Positions 1 to 7,645 of a stretch of 64,000 bases of DNA are shown in pieces. How positions within the stretch are numbered: the first letter of the stretch is position 1; each line of letters begins with the position of its first letter. Position numbers and translations under genes: made by a program. Source of the DNA: Urophycis tenuis (taxonomy: Eukaryota > Chordata > Actinopteri > Gadiformes > Phycidae); contig JAXIVH010000149.1 in NCBI GenBank assembly GCA_036785325.1, forward strand, positions 343,927 through 407,926. Reading direction: 5' to 3'. The notes beneath the pieces were generated by a model. That model was given only the letters and a program-made list of their open reading frames with translations, was not told where the DNA came from and searched no databases.

Positions 1-96
1 GGACCCAACAGAGGACAAGAACCAAGCTCCGGCCCTGATTGGCCAAACCAGGGCTACCTAGCGGTGTTAACAACTGGTTTGTGCTGGTCAGGGGGT

Positions 97-400
97 AAGT
101 ATGTGCCCCCTCCTCTCCATAACCAAAACAATGTATCCTAAAAAGTGTTTTACTTACCTTTACTTACCTCGACGTTACCTCAACAAATGATCACTCCTAA
201 AAAAGCTTAAACCCAATACCAATTCCATTTCGGAAACGACACACCTTGAGAATTGATCAGTCTCGGGGGGGCCTCCCTTGGGTGAGGGTGTATAGTGACA
301 ATGGCCAGAAACACCCTATGATCCCAGGGTCCACTACTGATGACGTGTCCTAATATTTCGATAGCACGTTTATACTCAAATAGAAATGGAAAAGAAAAGT
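97..400. other. Unclassified segment, no gene
   Basis: Moderately AT-rich, single-copy within the monomer. I see no family resemblance and no credible reading frame. Notable words are two tandem perfect 5' splice-donor motifs on the minus strand (AGGTAAGTA twice, 151-169), a GGGGGGG run at 265-271 and a TGACGTGT word at 341-348 resembling an ATF/CREB half-site. The segment is conserved in all 24 monomers, including the deleted ones. Confidence 0.6.
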
Positions 401-443
401 CTCACTCCAGCTGTGACTCGTCTTTATTCAAATAAGTAAATAT
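401..443. repeat. Box A: CACTCCAGCTGTGA plus AT tail
   Basis: CACTCCAGCTGTGA at 403-416 is followed by an A/T-rich tail. The same 14-mer is found at 881-894 (box B) and 1196-1209 (box C) of the monomer, each time followed by an AT-rich tail, so the three are paralogous segments. It contains a CAGCTG E-box. On the minus strand the tail gives AATAAA at 428-423. Short monomers keep only this box. Confidence 0.75.
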
Positions 444-721
444 ACCAATGCATTGGAAGTACCTTCAATCAAACTAGATTGACCTCCATCTTGGAACAAA
501 GAAAACCTTTGGGAAAAGGAAAAACAAGTCTATATCTCCAAATCAGCGGTTATATCACAACAAGACAGATAACCATTTCGTTTTACTTCATTCTTGGTAA
601 TATGGGAAAAGAGAGCTGCGGATGACTAGATATTGGCGAGTGCAACTGCCTTTGATCCCCTATTCAACTACCGAGTCGTTGGATGAGGTGGGGGGGGTCA
701 TCGAGATAACTCTAACGAACC
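444..721. other. Unclassified segment with variable G tract
   Basis: This segment has no recognised family. The only variable part among clean copies is a homopolymer G tract at 690-697: 8 G in monomers 1, 3, 5, 6, 8, 9 and 11; 10 G in most others; 9 to 11 or interrupted in monomers 19, 20, 23 and 24. The tract length is a useful copy marker and is also a likely sequencing-error site. The short-monomer deletion begins immediately after this segment. Confidence 0.6.
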
Positions 722-792
722 TAACCGAGCCAGGGCCATCGAAAGAACGGGCTCTCTACACAACCCATTTATATTACCTTACCAACTGTTAT

Positions 793-915
793 TCACAAAA
801 CGACCACTAGATGGAGGCGATGGACCACCACTGAAGAATCAAAAGAAGGCAACCAGCCTTTAACACAAAGACTAAAAACTCACTCCAGCTGTGATCCTCT
901 TTATCTAAATAAATA
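793..915 (+). repeat. Box B: ~120 bp duplicated module with CTCF-like site
   Basis: This aligns with box C (1109-1232) over ~120 bp at roughly 75-80% identity by eye. The start TCACAAAACGACCACTAG is the same in both. The best-kept parts are the CTCF-like core, AATCAAAAG and CACTCCAGCTGTGA. It ends in an ATAAA-rich tail. A retroposed origin with an A-rich 3' tail is possible, but I see no pol III boxes or flanking target-site duplications. A local duplication explains B and C equally well. Confidence 0.7.
804..818 (+). promoter_or_regulatory. CTCF-like site 1
   Basis: CCACTAGATGGAGGC matches the CTCF core CCASYAGRKGGCRS at 13 of 14 positions; the mismatch is A for C after the GG. The same motif, same orientation, begins at 3591, 8452, 11237, 14009, 16796, 23731, 26516, 29303, 32090, 34877, 37664, 40451, 43238, 46008, 48799, 51585, 54370, 57152, 59949 and 62735. 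It is absent from the three short monomers. Binding is inferred, and the C to A change is at an informative position, so affinity may be moderate. Confidence 0.55.
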
Positions 916-985
916 AATAAACAAAAATGAATAAATAAATAGACTAAATAAATATACAAATATAAATAAATAAATCAAATATAGA
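901..985 (+). repeat. ATAAA-rich simple repeat (tail of box B)
   Basis: An irregular run of AAATA/TAAATAAA words, interrupted by short non-repeat bases. Length is constant in most copies; monomer 24 has one extra TAAA near 62848 and monomers 21-23 have irregular losses and gains. Confidence 0.8.
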
Positions 986-1010
986 TTACCTTACCAACTA
1001 TTGCAATTAC

Positions 1011-1037
1011 CTATTATTATTGTTATTATTATTATTA
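1011..1037 (+). repeat. ATT trinucleotide microsatellite
   Basis: A run of TAT/ATT triplets with one TGT interruption. It is shortened in monomer 24 (about 62948-62964) and one triplet longer in monomer 23. It is followed by an imperfect dyad, TTCCCA-ACC-TGGGAA (about 1056-1071). Confidence 0.8.
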
Positions 1038-1076
1038 CTTACCTATTAATGCAATTTCCCAACCTGGGAACAATAG

Positions 1077-1098
1077 AGTATTTCTATTTCTATTTCTA
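1077..1098 (+). repeat. TATTTC short tandem repeat
   Basis: About three and a half copies of a TATTTC hexamer directly before the box C duplication. Unchanged in the clean copies. Confidence 0.75.
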
Positions 1099-1119
1099 TA
1101 ACTCTTCTTCACAAAACGA

Positions 1120-1134
1120 CCACTAGGTGGAGAC
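1120..1134 (+). promoter_or_regulatory. CTCF-like site 2
   Basis: CCACTAGGTGGAGAC matches the CTCF core CCASYAGRKGGCRS at 12 of 14 positions. It is 316 bp from site 1 in the same orientation. Other copies begin at 3907, 8768, 11553, 14325, 17112, 24047, 26832, 29619, 32406, 35193, 37980, 40767, 43554, 46323, 49115, 51901, 54684, 57467 (disrupted by a TG insertion), 60272 and 63047. It arose by duplication of box B to box C. Confidence 0.5.
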
Positions 1135-1222
1135 GACGCACCACCAGCGAGGAATCAAAAGAGGAGGAACAACCTTGAATACAAAGATTAAAACCCACTC
1201 CAGCTGTGAGTCTCTCGATGTA

Positions 1223-1228
1223 TTTATT
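1223..1228 (-). terminator. AATAAA poly(A)-signal-like hexamer (minus strand)
   Basis: TTTATT on + gives AATAAA on -, positioned ~170 bp past the end of the TTAGGG-sense block for a minus-strand transcript. A second minus-strand AATAAA lies at 428-423 in box A. The hexamer alone is common by chance in AT-rich DNA; its position after the telomere-like block is the only reason to record it. The short monomers lose it. Confidence 0.3.
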
Positions 1229-1284
1229 AACTAAAAAAATATATATTAAATATATATACTCCTCCCATCTCTTCTCCCCTGTCT

Positions 1285-1304
1285 TCCCTCATGGAAATGA
1301 GGGA
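1285..1304 (+). other. Perfect 8 bp hairpin with GGAA loop
   Basis: TCCCTCAT pairs with ATGAGGGA around a GGAA loop, which as plus-strand RNA is a GNRA-type tetraloop. It lies between box C and the telomere-like block in every full-length monomer and is deleted in the short ones. Folding of the RNA is a prediction from complementarity. Confidence 0.5.
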
Positions 1305-1342
1305 GTTGGGGGAGATAGAGTGTACTAGCCCGATCCGGCGGG

Positions 1343-1373
1343 GGTGAGTTCAGTCCGTACAGACTGTCTCACC
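1343..1373 (+). other. Nested two-helix hairpin beside telomere-like block
   Basis: GGTGAG (1343-1348) pairs with CTCACC (1368-1373), and inside it CAGTC (1351-1355) pairs with GACTG (1362-1366). This leaves a small internal loop and a CGTACA apical loop: 11 base pairs in 31 nt. It starts ~30 bp before the first CCCTAA-like hexamer. Monomer 22 has insertions in this element (CCCGTACAGG near 57705). It could fold in RNA of either strand. Confidence 0.5.
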
Positions 1374-1400
1374 TTGACTCTACCTTCCTCAATCTCTAGC

Positions 1401-2325
1401 TCTAACTCTAACCCTAGGGATAACCTCAACCCCAACCCTAACCATAGGCCTAACCTTAGCCCTAACCCTAACTCAACCCTAACACTAACCCTTACCTTGG
1501 CCCTAATCTTAACACTAACCTCAACCCCTAACCTTAGCCTTAACACTAACCCTAACCCCTACTCTAACTCTAACCCTAACCCCTACTCTAACTCTAACCC
1601 TAAGCCTACCCTAACCTCCAACACTAACCCTACCCTAACTCTAACGCTAACCCTAACTCTAACCTTTGCCCTAACTTTAGCCCTAACCCTAGCCTCAGCC
1701 ATAACCCTAACCCTTACCTTAGCCCTAACCCTAACCTTAACCCTAACCCTAACCTTGGCCCTAACCTTAACACTAACCTCAAACCTAACCTTAACCCTAA
1801 CCTCAGCCATAACCCTAACCCTAACCTTAGCCCTAACCCTAATTCTAGCCCTAACCCTAATCTTAACCATAACCTTAACCCTAACCTTGGCCCTAACACT
1901 TAACCTAACCTTATCCATAACACTAACCCTAACCTCAACCCTAACCTTAACCCCAATCTCAGCCGTAACCCCAACCCTATCCTTATCCCTAACCTTAAAC
2001 CTAACCCTAACCTCAGCCCTAACCTTAACCCTAACCTCAGCCCTCATCTTAACCCTAACCCCTAACCCCTAACCTCTAACCCTAACCCTAACCTTACCCT
2101 AACCGTAACGCTAACCCTAACCCTTACTCTAACCTTAGCCCTAACCTTAGCCCTAACCGTAACCCTAACCTTAACCCTAACCTTAACCCTAAACCGTAAC
2201 CTTATACCTAACCCTAACCTCAGCCCTAACCTTAACCCTAACCGCAACCCCTCCCATTTACTTCAAACCTAACGTTAAGGTTAACTGCTAACTCTACCCC
2301 TAAATCTACCCTAACCTTAACCTAC
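1401..2325 (-). repeat. Degenerate TTAGGG telomere-like block (reference copy)
   Basis: About 925 bp built almost wholly from CCCTAA hexamers on + (TTAGGG on -) and one-step variants: CCTTAA, CCATAA, CCGTAA, and TTAGCC, TCAGCC and TTGGCC words. The six-base register is kept without slippage across most of 1401-2050, which is why three reading frames stay open as Leu-Thr, Val-Arg and Leu-Gly dipeptides. No run of four perfect hexamers is present, yet TAACCCTAA, a Myb-type TRF1/TRF2 recognition core in vertebrates, occurs more than ten times. The last ~80 bp (from ~2245) are more diverged. Equivalents in other copies are listed under each monomer. The block degenerated before the monomer was amplified, because the same variant hexamers sit at the same positions in every copy. 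Confidence 0.93.
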
Positions 2326-2510
2326 ACTTGACATATTGGAGGAAGAAGACAATTACCCAGCATGCATTTCATCCGGAAAACTTTTCACAAAAAAAAACAT
2401 TACCGAAGTACCTACGGCGAGAATAGACTACCCCTAGAAATTGTTGTTTTGGGTGAGGAAAGTAAGCCATTGAGTCTTCTCTAAGGTCAACTTCCTACAC
2501 AATCTCTGTA
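2326..2510. other. Linker between telomere-like and GC-rich blocks
   Basis: About 185 bp with no recognised family. It contains a poly-A tract near 2390 whose form varies between copies (9 A, 8 A plus CC, or 7 A plus CCC) and serves as a monomer marker. It also has a CCGGAA ETS-like core near 2374. No reading frame of note. Confidence 0.6.
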
Positions 2511-2583
2511 GTCGCGCGGTGTATGGGGCACAGGAATTGTTATTAACAGGCTGTTCGGCATGGGGTCCTGGAGGGGCCAGGGA

Positions 2584-2766
2584 GGCAGTGCTTAGTCGCG
2601 GCTGGCCTTGGCCTTTCCTACCCTGGGACCGACTTGGAAGGCACCGCTGGTCGGGGCTGGTCTTGGTCTTTCCTAGGTCTGGACACCCATCGCTGAGGAT
2701 AGCTGCATTGGGGGACCGTGGAGGCAGTGCTTTGTCACGGCTGGCCTCGGTCCTTCGTGACCCCAG
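2584..2766 (+). repeat. Three degenerate ~47 bp repeats inside the GC block
   Basis: Copies at about 2584-2630, 2640-2687 and 2723-2766 share the order GGCAGTGCT/GGCACCGCT, then a CGGCTGG-like word, then CTTGG or CTCGG followed by a TTTCC-like tail. Copies 1 and 2 are almost adjacent; copy 3 is offset by ~35 bp of unrelated DNA. Similarity is obvious by eye but imperfect, so this is an old minisatellite-like duplication fixed inside the monomer. Monomer 17 lost 16 bp from copy 1. Confidence 0.7.
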
Positions 2767-2821
2767 TTTTCTGCTAGTTCATCTGGACCCAACAGAGGAC
2801 AAGAACCAAGCTCCGGCCCTG

Positions 2822-2826
2822 ATTGG
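2822..2826 (-). promoter_or_regulatory. Inverted CCAAT box (NF-Y-like) in GC block
   Basis: TGATTGGCCAAACC contains ATTGG, a reverse-strand CCAAT pentamer, with a favourable flank (NF-Y prefers CCAATCA, here TGATTGG on +). It sits near the right edge of the CpG-rich block and is repeated 37 bp after every monomer start. Inverted CCAAT boxes are common in TATA-less CpG promoters. A chance match to five bases is possible. Confidence 0.4.
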
Positions 2827-2875
2827 CCAAACCAGGGCTACCTAGCGGTGTTAACAACTGGTTTGTGCTGGTCAG

Positions 2876-2884
2876 GGGGTAAGT
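2876..2884 (+). other. Splice-donor-like GTAAGT at edge of CpG block
   Basis: GGGGTAAGTATG matches the U1-complementary 5' splice-site consensus at GTAAGTAT, with only the upstream AG replaced by GG. It lies at the right boundary of the GC-rich block, where a first exon read from a plus-strand CpG promoter would end. It recurs at +94 from each monomer start, for example at 95 in monomer 1. Without transcript evidence it remains a motif match. Confidence 0.35.
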
Positions 2885-5571
2885 ATGTGCCCCCTCCTCT
2901 CCATAACCAAAACAATGTATCCTAAAAAGTGTTTTACTTACCTTTACTTACCTCGACGTTACCTCAACAAATGATCACTCCTTGAAAAAGCTTAAACCCA
3001 ATACCAATTCCATTTCGGAAACGACACACCTTGAGAATTGATCACTCTCGGGGGGGCCTCCCTTGGGTGAGGGTGTATAGTGACAATGGCCAGAAACACC
3101 CTATGATCCCAGGGTCCACTACTGATGACGTGTCCTAATATTTCGATAGCACGTTTATACTCAAATAGAAATGGAAAAGAAAAGTCTCACTCCAGCTGTG
3201 ACTCGTCTTTATTCAAATAAGTAAATATACCAATGCATTGGAAGTACCTTCAATCAAACTAGATTGACCTTCATCTTGGAACAAAGAAAACCTTTGGGAA
3301 AAGGAAAAACAAGTCTATATCTCCAAATCAGCGGTTATATCACAACAAGACAGATAACCATTTCGTTTTACTTCATTCTTGGTAATATGGGAAAAGAGAG
3401 CTGCGGATGACTAGATATTGGCGAGTGCAACTGCCTTTGATCCCCTATTCAACTACCGAGTCGTTGGATGAGGTGGGGGGGGGGTCATCGAGATAACTCT
3501 AACGAACCTAACCGAGCCAGGGCCATCGAAAGAACGGGCTCTCTACACAACCCATTTATATTACCTTACCAACTGTTATTCACAAAACGACCACTAGATG
3601 GAGGCGATGGACCACCACTGAAGAATCAAAAGAAGGCAACCAGCCTTTAACACAAAGACTAAAAACTCACTCCAGCTGTGATCCTCTTTATCTAAATAAA
3701 TAAATAAACAAAAATGAATAAATAAATAGACTAAATAAATATACAAATATAAATAAATAAATCAAATATAGATTACCTTACCAACTATTGCAATTACCTA
3801 TTATTATTGTTATTATTATTATTACTTACCTATTAATGCAATTTCCCAACCTGGGAACAATAGAGTATTTCTATTTCTATTTCTATAACTCTTCTTCACA
3901 AAACGACCACTAGGTGGAGACGACGCACCACCAGCGAGGAATCAAAAGAGGAGGAACAACCTTGAATACAAAGATTAAAACCCACTCCAGCTGTGAGTCT
4001 CTCGATGTATTTATTAACTAAAAAAAAATATATTAAATATATATACTCCTCCCATCTCTTCTCCCCTGTCTTCCCTCATGGAAATGAGGGAGTTGGGGGA
4101 GATAGAGTGTACTAGCCCGATCCGGCGGGGGTGAGTTCAGTCCGTACAGACTGTCTCACCTTGACTCTACCTTCCTCAATCTCTAGCTCTAACTCTAACC
4201 CTAGGGATAACCTCAACCCCAACCCTAACCATAGGCCTAACCTTAGCCCTAACCCTAACTCAACCCTAACACTAACCCTTACCTTGGCCCTAATCTTAAC
4301 ACTAACCTCAACCCCTAACCTTAGCCTTAACACTAACCCTAACCCCTACTCTAACTCTAACCCTAACCCCTACTCTAACTCTAACCCTAAGCCTACCCTA
4401 ACCTCCAACACTAACCCTACCCTAACTCTAACGCTAACCCTAACTCTAACCTTTACCCTAACTTTAGCCCTAACCCTAGCCTCAGCCATAACCCTAACCC
4501 TTACCTTAGCCCTAACCCTAACCTTAACCCTAACCCTAACCTTGGCCCTAACCTTAACACTAACCTCAAACCTAACCTTAACCCTAACCTCAGCCATAAC
4601 CCTAACCCTAACCTTAGCCCTAACCCTAATTCTAGCCCTAACCCTAATCTTAACCATAACCTTAACCCTAACCTTGGCCCTAACACTTAACCTAACCTTA
4701 TCCATAACACTAACCCTAACCTCAACCCTAACCTTAACCCCAATCTCAGCCGTAACCCCAACCCTATCCTTATCCCTAACCTTAAACCTAACCCTAACCT
4801 CAGCCCTAACCTTAACCCTAACCTCAGCCCTCATCTTAACCCTAACCCCTAACCCCTAACCTCTAACCCTAACCCTAACCTTACCCTAACCGTAACGCTA
4901 ACCCTAACCCTTACTCTAACCTTAGCCCTAACCTTAGCCCTAACCGTAACCCTAACCTTAACCCTAACCTTAACCCTAAACCGTAACCTTATACCTAACC
5001 CTAACCTCAGCCCTAACCTTAACCCTAACCGCAATCCCTCCCATTTACTTCAAACCTAACGTTAAGGTTAACTGCTAACTCTACCCCTAAATCTACCCTA
5101 ACCTTAACCTACACTTGACATATTGGAGGAAGAAGACAATTACCCAGCATGCATTTCATCCGGAAAACTTTTCACAAAAAAACCCATTACCGAAGTACCT
5201 ACGGCGAGAATAGACTACCCCAAGAAATTGTTGTTTTGGGTGAGGAAAGTAAGCCATTGAGTCTTCTCTAAGGTCAACTTCCTACACAATCTCTGTAGTC
5301 GCGCGGTGTATGGGGCACAGGAATTGTTATTAACAGGCTGTTCGGCATGGGGTCCTGGAGGGGCCAGGGAGGCAGTGCTTAGTCGCGGCTGGCCTTGGCC
5401 TTTCCTACCCTGGGACCGACTGGGAAGGCACCGCTGGTCGGGGCTGGTCTTGGTCTTTCCTAGGTCTGGACACCCATCGCTGAGGATAGCTGCATTGGGG
5501 GACCGTGGAGGCAGTGCTTTGTCACGGCTGGCCTCGGTCCTTCGTGACCCCAGTTTTCTGCTAGTTCATCT

Positions 5572-7645
5572 GGACCCAACAGAGGACAAGAACCAAGCTC
5601 CGGCCCTGATTGGCCAAACCAGGGCTACCTAGCGGTGTTAACAACTGGTTTGTGCTGGTCAGGGGGTAAGTATGTGCCCCCTCCTCTCCATAACCAAAAC
5701 AATGTATCCTAAAAAGTGTTTTACTTACCTTTACTTACCTCGACGTTACCTCAACAAATGATCACTCCTTGAAAAAGCTTAAACCCAATACCAATTCCAT
5801 TTCGGAAACGACACACCTTGAGAATTGATCACTCTCGGGGGGGCCTCCCTTGGGTGAGGGTGTATAGTGACAATGGCCAGAAACACCCTATGATCCCAGG
5901 GTCCACTACTGATGACGTGTCCTAATATTTCGATAGCACGTTTATACTCAAATAGAAATGGAAAAGAAAAGTCTCACTCCAGCTGTGACTCGTCTTTATT
6001 CAAATAAGTAAATATACCAATGCATTGGAAGTACCTTCAATCAAACTAGATTGACCTTCATCTTGGAACAAAGAAAACCTTTGGGAAAAGGAAAAACAAG
6101 TCTATATCTCCAAATCAGCGGTTATATCACAACAAGACAGATAACCATTTCGTTTTACTTCATTCTTGGTAATATGGGAAAAGAGAGCTGCGGATGACTA
6201 GATATTGGCGAGTGCAACTGCCTTTGATCCCCTATTCAACTACCGAGTCGTTGGATGAGGTGGGGGGGGTCATCGAGATAACTCTAACGAACCCAACCCT
6301 AACCATAGGCCTAACCTTAGCCCTAACCCTAACTCAACCCTAACACTAACCCTTACCTTGGCCCTAATCTTAACACTAACCTCAACCCCTAACCTTAGCC
6401 TTAACACTAACCCTAACCCCTACTCTAACTCTAACCCTAACCCCTACTCTAACTCTAACCCTAAGCCTACCCTAACCTCCAACACTAACCCTACCCTAAC
6501 TCTAACGCTAACCCTAACTCTAACCTTTGCCCTAACTTTAGCCCTAACCCTAGCCTCAGCCATAACCCTAACCCTTACCTTAGCCCTAACCCTAACCTTA
6601 ACCCTAACCCTAACCTTGGCCCTAACCTTAACACTAACCTCAAACCTAACCTTAACCCTAACCTCAGCCATAACCCTAACCCTAACCTTAGCCCTAACCC
6701 TAATTCTAGCCCTAACCCTAATCTTAACCATAACCTTAACCCTAACCTTGGCCCTAACACTTAACCTAACCTTATCCATAACACTAACCCTAACCTCAAC
6801 CCTAACCTTAACCCCAATCTCAGCCGTAACCCCAACCCTATCCTTATCCCTAACCTTAAACCTAACCCTAACCTCAGCCCTAACCTTAACCCTAACCTCA
6901 GCCCTCATCTTAACCCTAACCCCTAACCCCTAACCTCTAACCCTAACCCTAACCTTACCCTAACCGTAACGCTAACCCTAACCCTTACTCTAACCTTAGC
7001 CCTAACCTTAGCCCTAACCGTAACCCTAACCTTAACCCTAACCTTAACCCTAAACCGTAACCTTATACCTAACCCTAACCTCAGCCCTAACCTTAACCCT
7101 AACCGCAACCCCTCCCATTTACTTCAAACCTAACGTTAAGGTTAACTGCTAACTCTACCCCTAAATCTACCCTAACCTTAACCTACACTTGACATATTGG
7201 AGGAAGAAGACAATTACCCAGCATGCATTTCATCCGGAAAACTTTTCACAAAAAAAACCATTACCGAAGTACCTACGGCGAGAATAGACTACCCCAAGAA
7301 ATTGTTGTTTTGGGTGAGGAAAGTAAGCCATTGAGTCTTCTCTAAGGTCAACTTCCTACACAATCTCTGTAGTCGCGCGGTGTATGGGGCACAGGAATTG
7401 TTATTAACAGGCTGTTCGGCATGGGGTCCTGGAGGGGCCAGGGAGGCAGTGCTTAGTCGCGGCTGGCCTTGGCCTTTCCTACCCTGGGACCGACTGGGAA
7501 GGCACCGCTGGTCGGGGCTGGTCTTGGTCTTTCCTAGGTCTGGACACCCATCGCTGAGGATAGCTGCATTGGGGGACCGTGGAGGCAGTGCTTTGTCACG
7601 GCTGGCCTCGGTCCTTCGTGACCCCAGTTTTCTGCTAGTTCATCT
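5572..7645 (+). repeat. Monomer 3 (2074 bp, short deleted class)
   Basis: Deleted copy. The sequence jumps at 6293/6294 from the unclassified segment right after the G tract straight into the telomere-like block, which then runs to 7186. Relative to monomer 1 it lacks the equivalent of 722-1432, so boxes B and C, both CTCF-like sites, the simple repeats and both hairpins are gone. The GC-rich block and box A remain. The G tract is 8 long. Confidence 0.95.
6293..6294. other. Deletion junction of short monomer class
   Basis: Left sequence ending ACGAACC is joined to CAACCCTAACC of the telomere-like block, deleting 711 bp relative to monomer 1 (equivalent of 722-1432). Two bases (CC) are shared at the joint, so end joining with minimal homology is likely. 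The same joint occurs at 19498/19499 and 21572/21573; identical joints mean one event later copied. Confidence 0.9.

Larger units (their letters stand above)
1109..1232 (+). repeat. Box C: diverged duplicate of box B
   Basis: Second copy of the ~120 bp module, carrying CTCF-like site 2 (1120-1134), AATCAAAAG near 1154, and CACTCCAGCTGTGA at 1196-1209. Its AT tail gives AATAAA on the minus strand at 1228-1223. It is separated from box B by the ATAAA and ATT simple repeats. Box B and C similarity continues a few bases to the left (ACTGTTATTCAC versus ACTCTTCTTCAC). Confidence 0.7.
1..2784 (+). repeat. Monomer 1 (2784 bp, class A)
   Basis: Full copy with CTCF-like sites at 804 and 1120, telomere-like block at 1401-2325 and the next GC-rich block from 2511. 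Class A markers are a TAAAAAAG instead of TTGAAAAAG variant near 203, CTCCATC near 489, CCCCTAGAAATTG near 2432 and GACTTGGAAG near 2631. The G tract is 8 long. Monomer 6 shares all these markers. A private G at about 264 (ATCAGTCTCG rather than ATCACTCTCG) separates it from monomer 6. Confidence 0.95.
2511..2878. promoter_or_regulatory. GC/CpG-rich promoter-like block (reference copy)
   Basis: This ~370 bp stretch is clearly richer in G+C than the rest of the monomer and contains 16 CpG dinucleotides, including a TCGCGCGG start. It holds three degenerate internal repeats, an inverted CCAAT box near its right end and no TATA box, as in small CpG islands. It lies ~185 bp from the telomere-like block on the side from which minus-strand transcription would run into TTAGGG-sense DNA. 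Every monomer has a copy, spanning about 274 bp before to 94 bp after each monomer start. The promoter role is inferred from composition and position only. Confidence 0.5.
2785..5571 (+). repeat. Monomer 2 (2787 bp, class B)
   Basis: Full copy with CTCF-like sites at 3591 and 3907 and telomere-like block at 4188-5112. Class B markers shared only with monomer 7 are GCAATCCCTCCC near 5032 and, apart from the last monomer, a 9-A run near 4020. CTTTACCC near 4451 is shared with monomers 7 and 11. The G tract is 10 long. Confidence 0.95.

Noticed and set aside
341..348. TGACGTGT as an ATF/CREB/XBP1 site
   Set aside because: A single eight-base match outside the promoter-like block with no supporting context is within chance expectation; mentioned only in the segment entry.
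622..810. 62-codon ATG frame after box A
   Set aside because: The frame depends on the G tract length: copies with 10 G shift into a different 60-codon frame. A coding sequence would not tolerate this.
793..985. tRNA-derived SINE with A-rich tail
   Set aside because: I found no A box or B box, no target-site duplications and no clear 5' end. An internal duplication explains boxes B and C as well.
1583..2047. Minus-strand 154-codon frame of Val-Arg/Ala-Lys dipeptides and the shorter Leu-Gly frames
   Set aside because: Same cause: a six-base repeat in register gives two-residue periodic frames. Single-base indels in monomers 19, 21 and 22 break them.
1344..2072. Open frame of 242 codons rich in Leu-Thr and Asn-Pro, repeated in most monomers
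   Set aside because: It is the CCCTAA hexamer read in a stop-free frame, begins at GTG rather than ATG, and is matched by equally open frames on the other strand. There is no domain or coding signature.
1401..2325. Functional terminal telomere
   Set aside because: Hexamers are heavily degenerate, with no run of four perfect CCCTAA, and the block is internal and repeated 24 times between unique sequence.
2519..2845. 108-codon frame across the GC-rich block, present in almost all monomers
   Set aside because: It starts at GTG, has no internal ATG, overlaps the CpG block with its internal repeats, and has no recognisable domain. GC-rich DNA has few stops, and conservation between copies only reflects recent amplification.
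2511..2878. G-quadruplex promoter element
   Set aside because: The best run has three tracts of three or more G plus one GG in short range, which does not meet the usual four-tract criterion.
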